Shown here one piece after another: positions 24,895-33,225 of a stretch of 64,000 nt of DNA (its first letter is position 1; each line of letters starts with the position of its first letter). Made by a program: the position numbers and the translations under genes. The stretch covers positions 186,001-250,000 of the forward strand of contig NZ_LRDB01000023.1 of NCBI RefSeq assembly GCF_001592935.1. Reading direction: 5' to 3'. Under the pieces are notes generated by a model. The model was not told where the DNA came from and made no database searches. It saw only the letters and a list, made by a program, of their open reading frames with translations. This DNA is from Roseivirga echinicomitans (GTDB lineage Bacteria; Bacteroidota; Bacteroidia; Cytophagales; Cyclobacteriaceae).

Positions 24895-26077
24895 CTCTCT
24901 CCTTTCTTTTATCCTTAGAATACATGCCCGATAAGGCATCTAATGAGTATTTCAAGCTAAAAACGTGAGAGTATGGTGACTCAGCCACATTTCCAATGTC
25001 GGTTAAGGCATAATCAATCACCAAATCATCGAGTTTAATTCCCAGTCCAATATTAGGTTGAAAAGCCCAATAGGTTTGTTCTGAACCTCCATCCACTCGT
25101 GTGAATTCTTTTATTCTTTGAAAATTTCCAATCCCCATTCTAACAAAAAACTTATCCTCGTAATCCATTTCAAAACCAAGTTGAGGTTCGAAAGAAGCAA
25201 AACCTGTTTTCACCAAAGTATTTCTACGACCATCAAAAGTAAATACTAAGTCGGCTGAAGTAAGTATACCCATCTTTTCATTAATTCTAAAAGTTCGTGA
25301 GGCACCTGCAATAAGCTTAGGCAGTGTAATCTCTAGAGAGTTCCCTGGTAAATCATTATTTGTTTGAGAAAAAATAGCGGCTAGGTTATCTTGGTTAATC
25401 GTCCAAGAATTAAATGTTGTAGACACATCCCTGATCATTATTCCAAAGTCCCAATCGTAATGGCGGTATTTCATGGCGGCATCAATCCCGAAACCCCAAG
25501 CGTCTGCAAAATCACCTACCTTTCTACGAATTACTTTAAAGTTCACCCCAAAAGTCAAACCTCGTCCAAATTCATTTCCAAAAATCAAACCCACCGAACT
25601 GGCATAAGATAAAACAAAGGCGTAATCCTGAGCACTGAAAAAGTCAATATTATCATAATTGAGCCTTCCGTTGTCATCGAACAAAAATCGTGTATCGGGA
25701 ATGTCATCAATCCCCAATCGAATAACAGACACAGCGAAATGGCTAAATTGGTCAATAGCTCTAGCGTACGAAATATAGTCGTAGTTGGCTGTTCCTGCAA
25801 AGTAAGCTGCGTGCTGTGCCGTAAACTGATGGCGGTATTCAATATCGGTGAGAGCTGCGGGATTCCAATAGGCTGCTGTTGCATCGTCCGCCACGGAAGT
25901 CATAGCATTGGACATAGCCAAGGCTCGCGCACCAACACCAATAGCCAAAAACTCATTGCTGTATTTGGGCGTATTTTGACTTTGTAGTCTAGGTGAATAT
26001 AAAAATAGAGGAATTAATAGCATCCCCCATTGTAGCTTTTTAAGGTTTCTTCTCACGAGTAAATCGTATCCCTCCAA
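24878..26077 (-). CDS. porV2: PorV2-like outer-membrane protein of type IX secretion
   Basis: A 399-residue outer-membrane beta-barrel of the PorV/PorQ (FadL-like) family. A signal peptide with a basic lead and cleavage near LQSQ is followed by the family opener FLAIGVGARALAMSNAMTSVADDATAAYWNPAAL and many alternating strands. PorV shuttles type IX cargo from the translocon to the PorU sortase. The pairing with a PorU-type gene in the same operon, upstream and overlapping, supports PorV2 over other FadL-like proteins. The extra lead MEGYDLLVRRNLKK before the hydrophobic core is compatible with the signal peptide. No PorL/M/N/P genes are nearby. Confidence 0.85.
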   Translation of the reverse strand: MEGYDLLVRRNLKKLQWGMLLIPLFLYSPRLQSQNTPKYSNEFLAIGVGARALAMSNAMTSVADDATAAYWNPAALTDIEYRHQFTAQHAAYFAGTANYDYISYARAIDQFSHFAVSVIRLGIDDIPDTRFLFDDNGRLNYDNIDFFSAQDYAFVLSYASSVGLIFGNEFGRGLTFGVNFKVIRRKVGDFADAWGFGIDAAMKYRHYDWDFGIMIRDVSTTFNSWTINQDNLAAIFSQTNNDLPGNSLEITLPKLIAGASRTFRINEKMGILTSADLVFTFDGRRNTLVKTGFASFEPQLGFEMDYEDKFFVRMGIGNFQRIKEFTRVDGGSEQTYWAFQPNIGLGIKLDDLVIDYALTDIGNVAESPYSHVFSLKYSLDALSGMYSKDKRKERDGKSK

Positions 26078-26243
26078 TAATCAAAATTCAACATATTTAA
26101 TAATAGGAGTTGAGGCCATACATAGAACTCAACAGTATCATAAATATTTTAATGCCCTTTCACAAAGTAAGCAAAAAACATTCAGACTACCTCAGAACAG
26201 CTGTTTTTAACCATTTTTTAAACAAGGAATTATTTTTTATATA

Positions 26244-26264
26244 GTACTATGTAACACATAGTAC
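26244..26264. promoter_or_regulatory. PadR operator: perfect 9-bp palindrome
   Basis: GTACTATGT, spacer AAC, ACATAGTAC. It is centred about 62 bases before the PadR ATG and immediately precedes the -7 element, placing it over the -33 region, the typical autorepression position. ATGT/ACAT halves are common in PadR operators. Confidence 0.7.
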
Positions 26265-26273
26265 CTTTTTACG

Positions 26274-26281
26274 TATGTTTG
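26274..26281 (+). promoter_or_regulatory. -7 element of the PadR/PspC operon
   Basis: TATGTTTG matches TAnnTTTG and lies nine bases after the palindrome. No clear TTG at the -33 position; the operator occupies that space. Confidence 0.55.
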
Positions 26282-26316
26282 TATATGAAAAGGTCGAACA
26301 TCTTAAAGGTTAAGAG

Positions 26317-26652
26317 ATGAATTTAGAAAACACTCAGGTCCAAATGCGAAAAGGAATTCTCGAATTCTGTATTCTGCATATTATTTCGAGAGGAGAAGTT
26401 TACGCTTCTGATATGCTCGAAGAACTCACTTCAGCGAAAATCATAGTAGTTGAAGGCACACTATACCCATTGCTCACCCGTCTTAGAAAGGCGGGACTGC
26501 TTGAGTATAAATGGGTAGAATCCAACTCTGGCCCACCCCGAAAATACTATACCATTACCGAAGAGGGCAAAGAATTTAAAAACAGCTTAAGTAATACTTG
26601 GCTTCAATTGGTCGAATCAGCATCTCAAATCATAACAAAAAACAACTCATAA
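26317..26652 (+). CDS. PadR family transcriptional regulator
   Basis: A 111-residue winged-helix regulator of the PadR family. The segment FCILHIISRGEVYASDMLEEL (helix 1-2), VVEGTLYPLLTRLRKAGLLEYKW (recognition helix and wing) and PPRKYYTITEEGKEF are family signatures; the C-terminal helix is short, as in the PadR subfamily 2 type. It stands ten bases ahead of the PspC/DUF2807 gene and its own promoter carries a palindrome, so it is probably an autorepressor that also controls the membrane protein. Inducers of such PadR proteins are usually small hydrophobic compounds or envelope stress, but none can be read here. Confidence 0.93.
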   Translation: MNLENTQVQMRKGILEFCILHIISRGEVYASDMLEELTSAKIIVVEGTLYPLLTRLRKAGLLEYKWVESNSGPPRKYYTITEEGKEFKNSLSNTWLQLVESASQIITKNNS

Positions 26653-26662
26653 TACTGCCGTC

Positions 26663-29173
26663 ATGAAAAAGAACATAAGCATAAATATAGGTGGCATCAT
26701 ATTTCATATTGAGGAAGATGGTTACGAAACCCTCAAACACTACCTCGATTCCATCAATAAATATTTCTCTCCTTACGAGGACAGTGAAGAAATCATAGCC
26801 GACATAGAAGGCCGAGTAGCTGAGATATTCCTAGAAAAACTTCAAGACGGTAACCAAGTTGTTTCTGCCGAAGATGTAAATGCATTGATCAAAACAATGG
26901 GAAATATCTCGGATTTCGAGGCCATCGAAGAAGAGGATGATTTTGAGCCTACTCCTAAAAAAGAAGAGAAGAAAAAGAAGGTCAAAGATGATCGTCAAAG
27001 CGCGTCATCTGGTAGAAGCACTTCCGGTTATGAAAAAACGGAGAGGTTATATCGTGATTTAAATCGTAAAATTTTAGGTGGTGTAGCTTCTGGAATCGCC
27101 CATTATTACAATTTTGATCCGTTATGGATGAGGGTTGGAATACTTGCGGTCACCTTTGGTTTGGTATTCGCAGGACCTTTAACCGCTCTTGTATTTATTG
27201 CCTACTTCATTATGTGGGCTGTTACTCCTGGGAGCAACAATCTGGTTGAAAATAAGAATTTGAAAAAATTCTATCGCGACCCAGATCAAAAAGTAATTGG
27301 TGGTGTTTCGTCTGGCTTGGCCAACTACCTTAGTATTGACACTATGATCGTTAGGATCATCTTTCTGGTCTTGCTTTTTGGTTTTGGAACAGGCTTTATA
27401 CTCTATATTATTTTATGGATTATTACGCCAGAGGCGAATTCACTTACCGACAAAATGCAAATGAAAGGTGAGGCGGTTACGTTATCGAACATAGACACTA
27501 ACTATAAAAAGAGCAAAACAACAGACTTTGAGCCAAAGGGTGAAGGCACATTTACCAAGGTTTTACTTTTCCCATTCCGATTAATTGGTAAAATATTCGT
27601 TGGGCTTGGACGTGCTTTCGCTCCACTAATGCTTTTCCTTGTCGCTGTAATTCGCATTGCTACTGGCGCAATAATTGCCACTACGGCATTATCTGTAATG
27701 ATTTCCTTACTAGTAGCCACAGGTGTATTCATGGGGCTTTATAATGGAGATTGGTTTCTTTGGGATAGTGATTTGGCCTATTTTCCATTAGAAATGTTTA
27801 GAAACACGGTTCCAGAAATGGGCTTAATTTTCTTATTTATTACTTCATTTATACCTGTACTTTATCTATTCATTGCCGGTATAACAATTATTGCAAAGCG
27901 AAGAATCATGAGCCCAGCAGTAGGCTGGAGTATTTTGGGCATTTGGTTCATCGCCATTCTCGGAACCTTTGCTACTATCCCCAATGTAGTCCGTGATTTC
28001 AGAGATGAAGGCATTTATAGAGTTGCTGATGATTTTGAAATAGTGGCCGACACAGTAACGCTTAGCATGAATGAAGTTCGATATGGCCATTTCACGAGAA
28101 GGGGCTACAGATGGGATAATGATTCTTACTATTCTTACAATGACACTTACACTTCTGACTTTACTGACCTAGACATTCGAATGAGTGATTCTGATCAGTT
28201 TAGGGTAGAAAAACGATTCAGAGCAAGAGGTAGAAGTTTGGATGATGCTGAAAAAAGGGCACAAGAACTCAGTTATGGATACAAAGTTGATGGCAGTACA
28301 ATCACTTTTGATTCGGAAATGACATTCCCTGAAAGAGTAGAGTTCAGGGCCCAAGAAGCAGATATTACATTCTTTATTCCAGAGGGAAGACCATTTAAAA
28401 TAAGTGAAGGAATGCGTTCAATCTTGCAATACTTCAGATACGGATACAGCTGGAGACAAGCTTATAATAACACTTGGGTTTTTCAGGACGGTGATTTAGT
28501 ATGCTTAACCTGCGAATCAGAAGAAGCGCTAACTAATGGTAGTACTCAATCGAATACACAGAGATTCGACCTTGATGATTTTTCTAGCCTGAAACTAAGC
28601 AGCAGTTTTAAAGTGAATTTAGTTAAGGGAGATAAGTACGAAATGGAAGTGTCAAGCAAGACAAAATTCAGCACTCCTGATTTACGTATTTTTAACAACG
28701 AACTGAGTTTATCTAGAGTAGACTTCAAATTGGACGAAGAAGAAACTTCAAATATGGAAATCACCATTACTGTTCCTGAATTGAGTAGAATTCGGGTTTC
28801 TAATAATGTAGACTTAAACATTGAAGACTTCAGTACAGAGCTCATTAACATCAGAGTTTTTGATAATGGCATAGTAAATCTAAATAGCCAATTTGATGAA
28901 CTAGAACTCTTTCTTACTGATGAAGCCAGGGTGAACCTGTCTGGCAACATAAATAAACTAGAAGCCCTTTTACAAAAAGACGCCAGGCTCTATGGTTATG
29001 ACGCCAATGTAGAAATAGCAGAAATAGAAACCGACAATGAGAGTCGAGTTCGGATTAATGTAAATCAAGATTTGAACGTTACAGCCGAAGGTTTTTCTTC
29101 TATCAGCTACAAAGGAAAAGGACAGTTAAACATTCGAGATAAAGGCAGATCGGCAACAGTCACCAAGTTTTAA
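26663..29173 (+). CDS. PspC-domain membrane protein with DUF2807 C-terminus
   Basis: An 836-residue envelope protein. A cytoplasmic N-terminus (about 1-100) ends in an acidic/basic linker (EEDDFEPTPKKEEKKKKVK). Two PspC domains follow, each with DPLWMR or DTMIVR-type helices: about 128-195 (RLYRDLNRKILGGVASGIAHYY) and about 205-260 (KKFYRDPDQKVIGGVSSGLANYL). Three further membrane helices lie at about 300-450, and after about 470 the protein has a beta-rich soluble part and a DUF2807 (GIN-type beta-helix) domain at about 625-830. PspC is a membrane-stress sensor partner; the doubled PspC plus beta-helix layout is a Bacteroidota form. It is cotranscribed with the PadR gene. Confidence 0.9.
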   Translation: MKKNISINIGGIIFHIEEDGYETLKHYLDSINKYFSPYEDSEEIIADIEGRVAEIFLEKLQDGNQVVSAEDVNALIKTMGNISDFEAIEEEDDFEPTPKKEEKKKKVKDDRQSASSGRSTSGYEKTERLYRDLNRKILGGVASGIAHYYNFDPLWMRVGILAVTFGLVFAGPLTALVFIAYFIMWAVTPGSNNLVENKNLKKFYRDPDQKVIGGVSSGLANYLSIDTMIVRIIFLVLLFGFGTGFILYIILWIITPEANSLTDKMQMKGEAVTLSNIDTNYKKSKTTDFEPKGEGTFTKVLLFPFRLIGKIFVGLGRAFAPLMLFLVAVIRIATGAIIATTALSVMISLLVATGVFMGLYNGDWFLWDSDLAYFPLEMFRNTVPEMGLIFLFITSFIPVLYLFIAGITIIAKRRIMSPAVGWSILGIWFIAILGTFATIPNVVRDFRDEGIYRVADDFEIVADTVTLSMNEVRYGHFTRRGYRWDNDSYYSYNDTYTSDFTDLDIRMSDSDQFRVEKRFRARGRSLDDAEKRAQELSYGYKVDGSTITFDSEMTFPERVEFRAQEADITFFIPEGRPFKISEGMRSILQYFRYGYSWRQAYNNTWVFQDGDLVCLTCESEEALTNGSTQSNTQRFDLDDFSSLKLSSSFKVNLVKGDKYEMEVSSKTKFSTPDLRIFNNELSLSRVDFKLDEEETSNMEITITVPELSRIRVSNNVDLNIEDFSTELINIRVFDNGIVNLNSQFDELELFLTDEARVNLSGNINKLEALLQKDARLYGYDANVEIAEIETDNESRVRINVNQDLNVTAEGFSSISYKGKGQLNIRDKGRSATVTKF

Positions 29174-29195
29174 ATTCATCTCAAACCATTTAACC

Positions 29196-29227
29196 TTAAC
29201 CCAATGCGTAGCTATGCATTGGGTTAA
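29196..29227 (+). terminator. hairpin after the PspC gene
   Basis: TTAACCCAATGC, 8-base loop, GCATTGGGTTAA is a perfect 12-bp stem 23 bases past the stop. The T-tract is poor, so termination strength is uncertain. Confidence 0.6.
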
Positions 29228-29351
29228 TTCATTCTAAATCAAGAACTTTACGCTTCAATAAAGTAAGAAGAGCCCTCTAAGTAGAAATTTTTATCAGGGC
29301 CATGCAACCAAATTTAACATTCATACATCTACCTTGTGAATCAACCAAAAA

Positions 29352-29933
29352 ATGCTTCAAATCAAAAAGTCAAAATCTGAAGAAAAGCTCGTTGAAGCTT
29401 GCCGTAAGGGCGACAGAAAGGCGCAATGCGAACTGTACGAAAAGTACGCTCCATTGATGTATTCTGTTTGCAGACGGTATGTGATCGAGCTACAAGAAGC
29501 AGAGGACGTTTTGGTTTGTGGTTTCACAAAAGTTTTTCGAAAAATTGATCAGTTTACTGGCGAAGGAAGTTTCGAAGGCTGGATTCGAAGAATAATGGTC
29601 AACGAATCACTGACCTACATTCGAAGAAACAAAAGCATGTTTTTGGAAGTAGAGATTGAAAAAGCAGAAAGAGAACCCGATTATCAGCAACTGCATAACC
29701 ACCTAGAGGTGGAAGATTTGCACAAAATGATCGACTTACTGCCAACGGGCTACAAAACCGTTTTCAACCTTTACGCCATCGAAGGCTTTTCTCACAAGGA
29801 AATAGCAGAGAAGTTGGGCATTAGCGAGAACACCTCGAAATCCCAATTGAGCAGAGCGAGAGCACATCTTCAAAAGATGTTAGTTCAAGCAGAAGATAGT
29901 ATGGAAGTTAAATTAATGAGTAATGAAGGGTAA
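29352..29933 (+). CDS. ECF RNA polymerase sigma factor
   Basis: A 193-residue extracytoplasmic-function sigma factor. Region 2 is visible at about 15-80 (KAQCELYEKYAPLMYSVCRRYV, then EAEDVLVCGFTKVFRKIDQF and FEGWIRRIMVNESLTYIRR) and region 4 at about 120-180 (LLPTGYKTVFNLYAIEGFSHKEIAEKLGISENTSKSQLSRARAHL). The segment EAEDVLVCGF in place of DAEDxxQ is a frequent Bacteroidota variant. The last 11 bases overlap the next gene, which appears to be its membrane partner; the two following genes encode outer-membrane-type proteins and are probably its regulon. It is preceded by 178 bases with a hairpin and no clear standard promoter, which leaves room for self-activation. Confidence 0.93.
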   Translation: MLQIKKSKSEEKLVEACRKGDRKAQCELYEKYAPLMYSVCRRYVIELQEAEDVLVCGFTKVFRKIDQFTGEGSFEGWIRRIMVNESLTYIRRNKSMFLEVEIEKAEREPDYQQLHNHLEVEDLHKMIDLLPTGYKTVFNLYAIEGFSHKEIAEKLGISENTSKSQLSRARAHLQKMLVQAEDSMEVKLMSNEG

Positions 29934-30693
29934 CCCAATAGATGATCTCTTTAGAGAAAAACTAGGCAGCCATAAAATAGCACCCCCAGCAAATGCTTGG
30001 AGTCAAATAGAAGGCAATCTTGCCAAAAAGAAAAAAGGTGCTTTCTTCTCACTAAGCATAGCAGCAAGTATTGTAATCATTCTTACTGCTGGTGCCTTAT
30101 ATATCAATCAAGCTAATAAATCAGGAAACGATCTTGAACAACTTCAAGCCAATAAAGAAGTGGAGAATGAAGGTGTAAAAACGCCTGACCAAAAAAGCAT
30201 TGGCACTCCTGCAAATGAGAAAGAAAATACCGAAAATCAACCTCAAGAAAAAGAGGCCGATCCAAGTATTCAGGTCATTCAGCCACAGCAAATAACTCCA
30301 CCAGCAAGACTGACGGCTCAGGTTGATGCAACACCAACTGTTGATATTATTGAGCCTACTGAAGAATCACGTGTAATCATCAATTTTGATAAAATTGACA
30401 TTGGACAAGTACTCTCGGTAAACACTTCGGTTGATTTCGACTACTTGAAATTAATGCCGCTAACATTAAGAGATTACACTGACGAATCCTTTGAAATTGA
30501 CATGCAACGCAAGAAGAAATTCAGCATGATGGATGGACTTATTAGCATTGCCAAAAGCGTGAGCAAAACCAAAGAAACCTTATCTGATCTGAGAGCCACG
30601 AAAAATGAATTTGTAGCCAATGAGCTTAAGTATGGAGTAGATACTGAAGGTGAAGATGACACGAAATTCCCAGATAACAAACAAGAAAAATAA
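29923..30693 (+). CDS. probable membrane anti-sigma-type partner protein
   Basis: A 256-residue protein with one membrane helix. The N-terminus (GNPIDDLFREKLGSHKIAPPANAWSQIEGNLAKKKK, about 2-38, split here by sense) has the PPANAW...I motif found in Bacteroidota proteins encoded after ECF sigma genes. The helix FFSLSIAASIVIILTAGALYI covers about 41-61. The remaining 195 residues would be periplasmic and are Gln/Pro/Glu-rich, then ordered. It starts inside the sigma gene by 11 bases, indicating coupling. A role in holding the sigma factor at the membrane is inferred from position and topology; it lacks a recognisable zinc anti-sigma motif. Confidence 0.7.
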   Translation: MKGNPIDDLFREKLGSHKIAPPANAWSQIEGNLAKKKKGAFFSLSIAASIVIILTAGALYINQANKSGNDLEQLQANKEVENEGVKTPDQKSIGTPANEKENTENQPQEKEADPSIQVIQPQQITPPARLTAQVDATPTVDIIEPTEESRVIINFDKIDIGQVLSVNTSVDFDYLKLMPLTLRDYTDESFEIDMQRKKKFSMMDGLISIAKSVSKTKETLSDLRATKNEFVANELKYGVDTEGEDDTKFPDNKQEK

Positions 30694-30704
30694 CAGCTCG
30701 AAAT

Positions 30705-31586
30705 ATGAAAACAATTACTACAACAAAAGTCATAGGTATGCTCTTATTGGTCGTATTGAGCACCAGCCTAGCCAAAGCACAAAACGAAGCGTACCTCGAT
30801 CAGGACTTGAAAGTTGAGTCAAAAACCTCAGCTTTCAAGCTTGGAGGCACGGAAAACTCAGGATGGGATTTTACTAAATCTGTTCCTGAAGCCAAGTACA
30901 GCTCGAAGGCTTTAGAAGCCACTTTAGAGGAAAACAATTGGAGAGATGATCTCGACAGGTATTACCCAAGAAAAGGAACTCAAAGCTTCGTGAACATCTA
31001 CGTTGGATTAAACAACTATTTACAAGATGGAGATTTACCGAGCAGTGATGCACTTTTCACACTCAACCCCCTCACCTCTTGGTATGCCGCACTCAACTTC
31101 GATCACGCAACACGCATCTTAGGCCCACTCTATCTGGACTGGGGTATTGGCGCAAGTATTCAAGATTTGAGCTTTGAAAACACGAGAGTTGAAATGATAG
31201 TAGATCGTACCAACAAGTCTGTTGATTTCGTTGAACGAATGGATCGCGTAGGTAAGAAAAGCAAAATCAATATGATGCACTTAAACGTGCACCTAGTTCC
31301 CACTTTCTCATTCGGCAAATACAATTCATTTAGAATAGGTGCTGGAGTATATGCAGGCTACAGAATCAGCAGCCACACCAAATACAAATATGATGATTTG
31401 ACTGGTGATAGTCAGAAAGACAAATTCAAAGACAGCCTCTACATTAACCCATTCAAGTATGGTATGCGTGCCCAAATGGGATGGAGTTCCTTTGATTTAT
31501 TCTTCAACTACGACATCTCCGAATTATTTGAAGAAGAAGCAAATGCACCGAGACTTAACCCTGTAACATTTGGGGTGATTTTCTAA
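30705..31586 (+). CDS. outer-membrane-type beta-rich protein, paralogue 1
   Basis: A 293-residue exported protein I cannot name. A signal peptide (about 1-25, MLLLVVLSTSLAKAQ) precedes a mature part with alternating strands (NIYVGLNNYL, WYAALNFDHATRILGPLYLDWGIGASI) and a C-terminal NPVTFGVIF ending in phenylalanine, which fits an outer-membrane barrel. It is clearly homologous to the next gene: both have GLNNYL/GFNNYL, LYLDWG and the NP.T.GV.F end. It lies 11 bases after the anti-sigma-type gene and is most likely part of the sigma operon. Confidence 0.75.
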   Translation: MKTITTTKVIGMLLLVVLSTSLAKAQNEAYLDQDLKVESKTSAFKLGGTENSGWDFTKSVPEAKYSSKALEATLEENNWRDDLDRYYPRKGTQSFVNIYVGLNNYLQDGDLPSSDALFTLNPLTSWYAALNFDHATRILGPLYLDWGIGASIQDLSFENTRVEMIVDRTNKSVDFVERMDRVGKKSKINMMHLNVHLVPTFSFGKYNSFRIGAGVYAGYRISSHTKYKYDDLTGDSQKDKFKDSLYINPFKYGMRAQMGWSSFDLFFNYDISELFEEEANAPRLNPVTFGVIF

Positions 31587-31616
31587 AACAACAACTCAAA
31601 ATAAAATACAACGATA

Positions 31617-32564
31617 ATGAAAAAGCAATTCAATATACTTTTGATTGCCATGGGACTCCTTTTGGTAAATCAAAGCCTCAGTGCGCAATGGACATGGGGT
31701 AGGCACGATAATCTCGAACGTTTAGATACGGTAGTAAGTATCCCTAAAAGGAACGCAAACAGTATTTTCATCAACGACAATGATTTCTACTTACGCATGG
31801 GTTTCTTGGGAATCAACATTGAAATAGAAGATGACTGGGATTCAGATTGGAGATCAATGCGCAATCGACCTAGAAATTTTGAATACATTGAACAACACGA
31901 TCACGGCACATTAAAAAGCCTTGATTTCGAAATTGGCTTCAACAACTATTTGAACAACGGCAGCTTTCCGTCTTCCAGTGATCTTTATCAAGTAAAACCT
32001 TTAGGCTCTGTTTTTATAGGACTCAACTGGAACCACACCACCTATGTAAGTGGTCCATTGTACCTGGATTGGGGTGGAGGTTTTAGCTGGTACAATTACA
32101 AATTCGAAAACTCCGCAACTCGCTTAGATCCGAATGGCGGTCAGCTCAACTTTGTGGAAGAAACTAATATTGGAAGCGCTCTAAAAAGTAAACTCAAAGT
32201 ATCTTACCTCAATGTGAAAGCTGTGCCTATGTTCGACTTTAGTAGAGGAAAGAGAATTGTAAAAAAGTATGAAGAAGACGATGTGCGTATTGCATTTAGC
32301 CACAGGACTGGCTTCAGAATTGGGGTTGGCCCTTATGCCGGTCTGCGATTAGGCAACAAAGCCAAATACATAGACCGTACAGATGGAGACCGTGATAAAG
32401 TAAAAAGCAAAGGTGGTTTCTTTGTAAATGACTTTAGATATGGCGCCAGGCTTCAAGTAGGCATCAACGGTTTCGATATGTTTATGACCTATGATTTCAA
32501 CGAGCTATTTGAAAACGGAAAAGGCCCGGAGCTCAACCCAATCACTATTGGAGTAACTTTCTAA
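31617..32564 (+). CDS. outer-membrane-type beta-rich protein, paralogue 2
   Basis: A 315-residue exported protein with signal peptide (about 1-23, ending LSAQ). It shares with its upstream neighbour the segments FEIGFNNYLNNGSFPSSSDL, GLNWNHTTYVSGPLYLDWG, RIGVGPYAGLRLG and the terminal NPITIGVTF, so the two arose by duplication. The terminal aromatic residue and strand pattern suggest an outer-membrane barrel. The gene closes the sigma-factor operon and is followed by a strong terminator. The function is unknown; an envelope-stress output of the sigma system is the simplest reading. Confidence 0.75.
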   Translation: MKKQFNILLIAMGLLLVNQSLSAQWTWGRHDNLERLDTVVSIPKRNANSIFINDNDFYLRMGFLGINIEIEDDWDSDWRSMRNRPRNFEYIEQHDHGTLKSLDFEIGFNNYLNNGSFPSSSDLYQVKPLGSVFIGLNWNHTTYVSGPLYLDWGGGFSWYNYKFENSATRLDPNGGQLNFVEETNIGSALKSKLKVSYLNVKAVPMFDFSRGKRIVKKYEEDDVRIAFSHRTGFRIGVGPYAGLRLGNKAKYIDRTDGDRDKVKSKGGFFVNDFRYGARLQVGINGFDMFMTYDFNELFENGKGPELNPITIGVTF

Positions 32565-32585
32565 AATAAAATTTAAATTATTACT

Positions 32586-32619
32586 AGGCCGAATGAAGCA
32601 ATTTATTCGGCCTTTTTTT
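32586..32619 (+). terminator. intrinsic terminator of the sigma operon
   Basis: AGGCCGAAT, 10-base loop, ATTCGGCCT, then seven T. It ends the plus-strand sigma/anti-sigma/outer-membrane operon. Confidence 0.9.
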
Positions 32620-32661
32620 GTGCTTCCTGTTTTCGTTAATAACGATAAACATCCTCACAAT

Positions 32662-33156
32662 TTATTCCTCCATCCACTTTCGCTCTTCTCCTTTCAAGCC
32701 AAAGAAGTTCGCGAAATATTTTGGGCTTGGGCGATTGGCGGTGATTAAAACCAAGAACAAACTGAACACAAGTGCATAAACCATATCCCCTTTCTCATAC
32801 AAACCGAACGCGCCAATTATAGCACCAAAAGACCACATTAGGTTTCTATAAAGGATAGATTTTCGGAGCTTTATTAACTTCATATCCAACTCTGGTATTT
32901 GCTTTAAAACTTTAAGTGCATCCCTTTTCCAAGTTGTCAAAGTTCTCATCAATACATAACCAATACCAGCAGCCATTACCGCATGAAACATGACATCTGG
33001 CTCTTCATAAAATACAGACCGAAGCTCACCACTCGCTTCACGCTCTAAAAAGGCATAGCCGAAAAAAGCAAGAGGCAACACAAACATCACATAGATAGTG
33101 GTTTCAAGCTTTTTGATGAATGCACTTTTATCAAAATTAGGGTCGTTCAATTGCAT
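32662..33156 (-). CDS. four-helix membrane protein, unknown
   Basis: A 164-residue protein with about four hydrophobic helices (near 20-38, 55-75, 105-120 and 124-142) and charged ends; the helix pair around YVLMRTLTTWKRDALKVLKQIPELD suggests a cytoplasmic loop. I do not recognise a family. It is divergent from the TetR regulator of the paa cluster and shares its upstream region, so its promoter may be affected by the same regulator. There is no signal peptide or enzymatic motif. It could be transport-associated or a general membrane protein; both are guesses. Confidence 0.65.
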   Translation of the reverse strand: MQLNDPNFDKSAFIKKLETTIYVMFVLPLAFFGYAFLEREASGELRSVFYEEPDVMFHAVMAAGIGYVLMRTLTTWKRDALKVLKQIPELDMKLIKLRKSILYRNLMWSFGAIIGAFGLYEKGDMVYALVFSLFLVLITANRPSPKYFANFFGLKGEERKWMEE

Positions 33157-33188
33157 GGTTTGTGTAAATTGTGTGTAATAACAATCTC

Positions 33189-33219
33189 TTGCTAACGAAC
33201 GTTAGTATGTTTATATTCG
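33189..33219 (+). promoter_or_regulatory. paa-cluster promoter
   Basis: TTG at 33189-33191, 20 bases, TATATTCG at 33212-33219 (one mismatch from TAnnTTTG). The ATG at 33226 is only six bases beyond the -7 element, so the transcript would be almost leaderless. The palindromic operator fills the spacer. Confidence 0.6.
33192..33205. promoter_or_regulatory. PaaR-type operator
   Basis: CTAACGAACGTTAG, arms CTAACG and CGTTAG around AA. It lies in the spacer between the -33 and -7 elements of the TetR-paaABCD operon. It fits the pattern CNAACGNNCGTTNG that I recall for Thermus PaaR, a TetR-family phenylacetyl-CoA-responsive repressor. Autorepression of the whole operon is implied. Confidence 0.75.
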
Positions 33220-33225
33220 CAGCAA

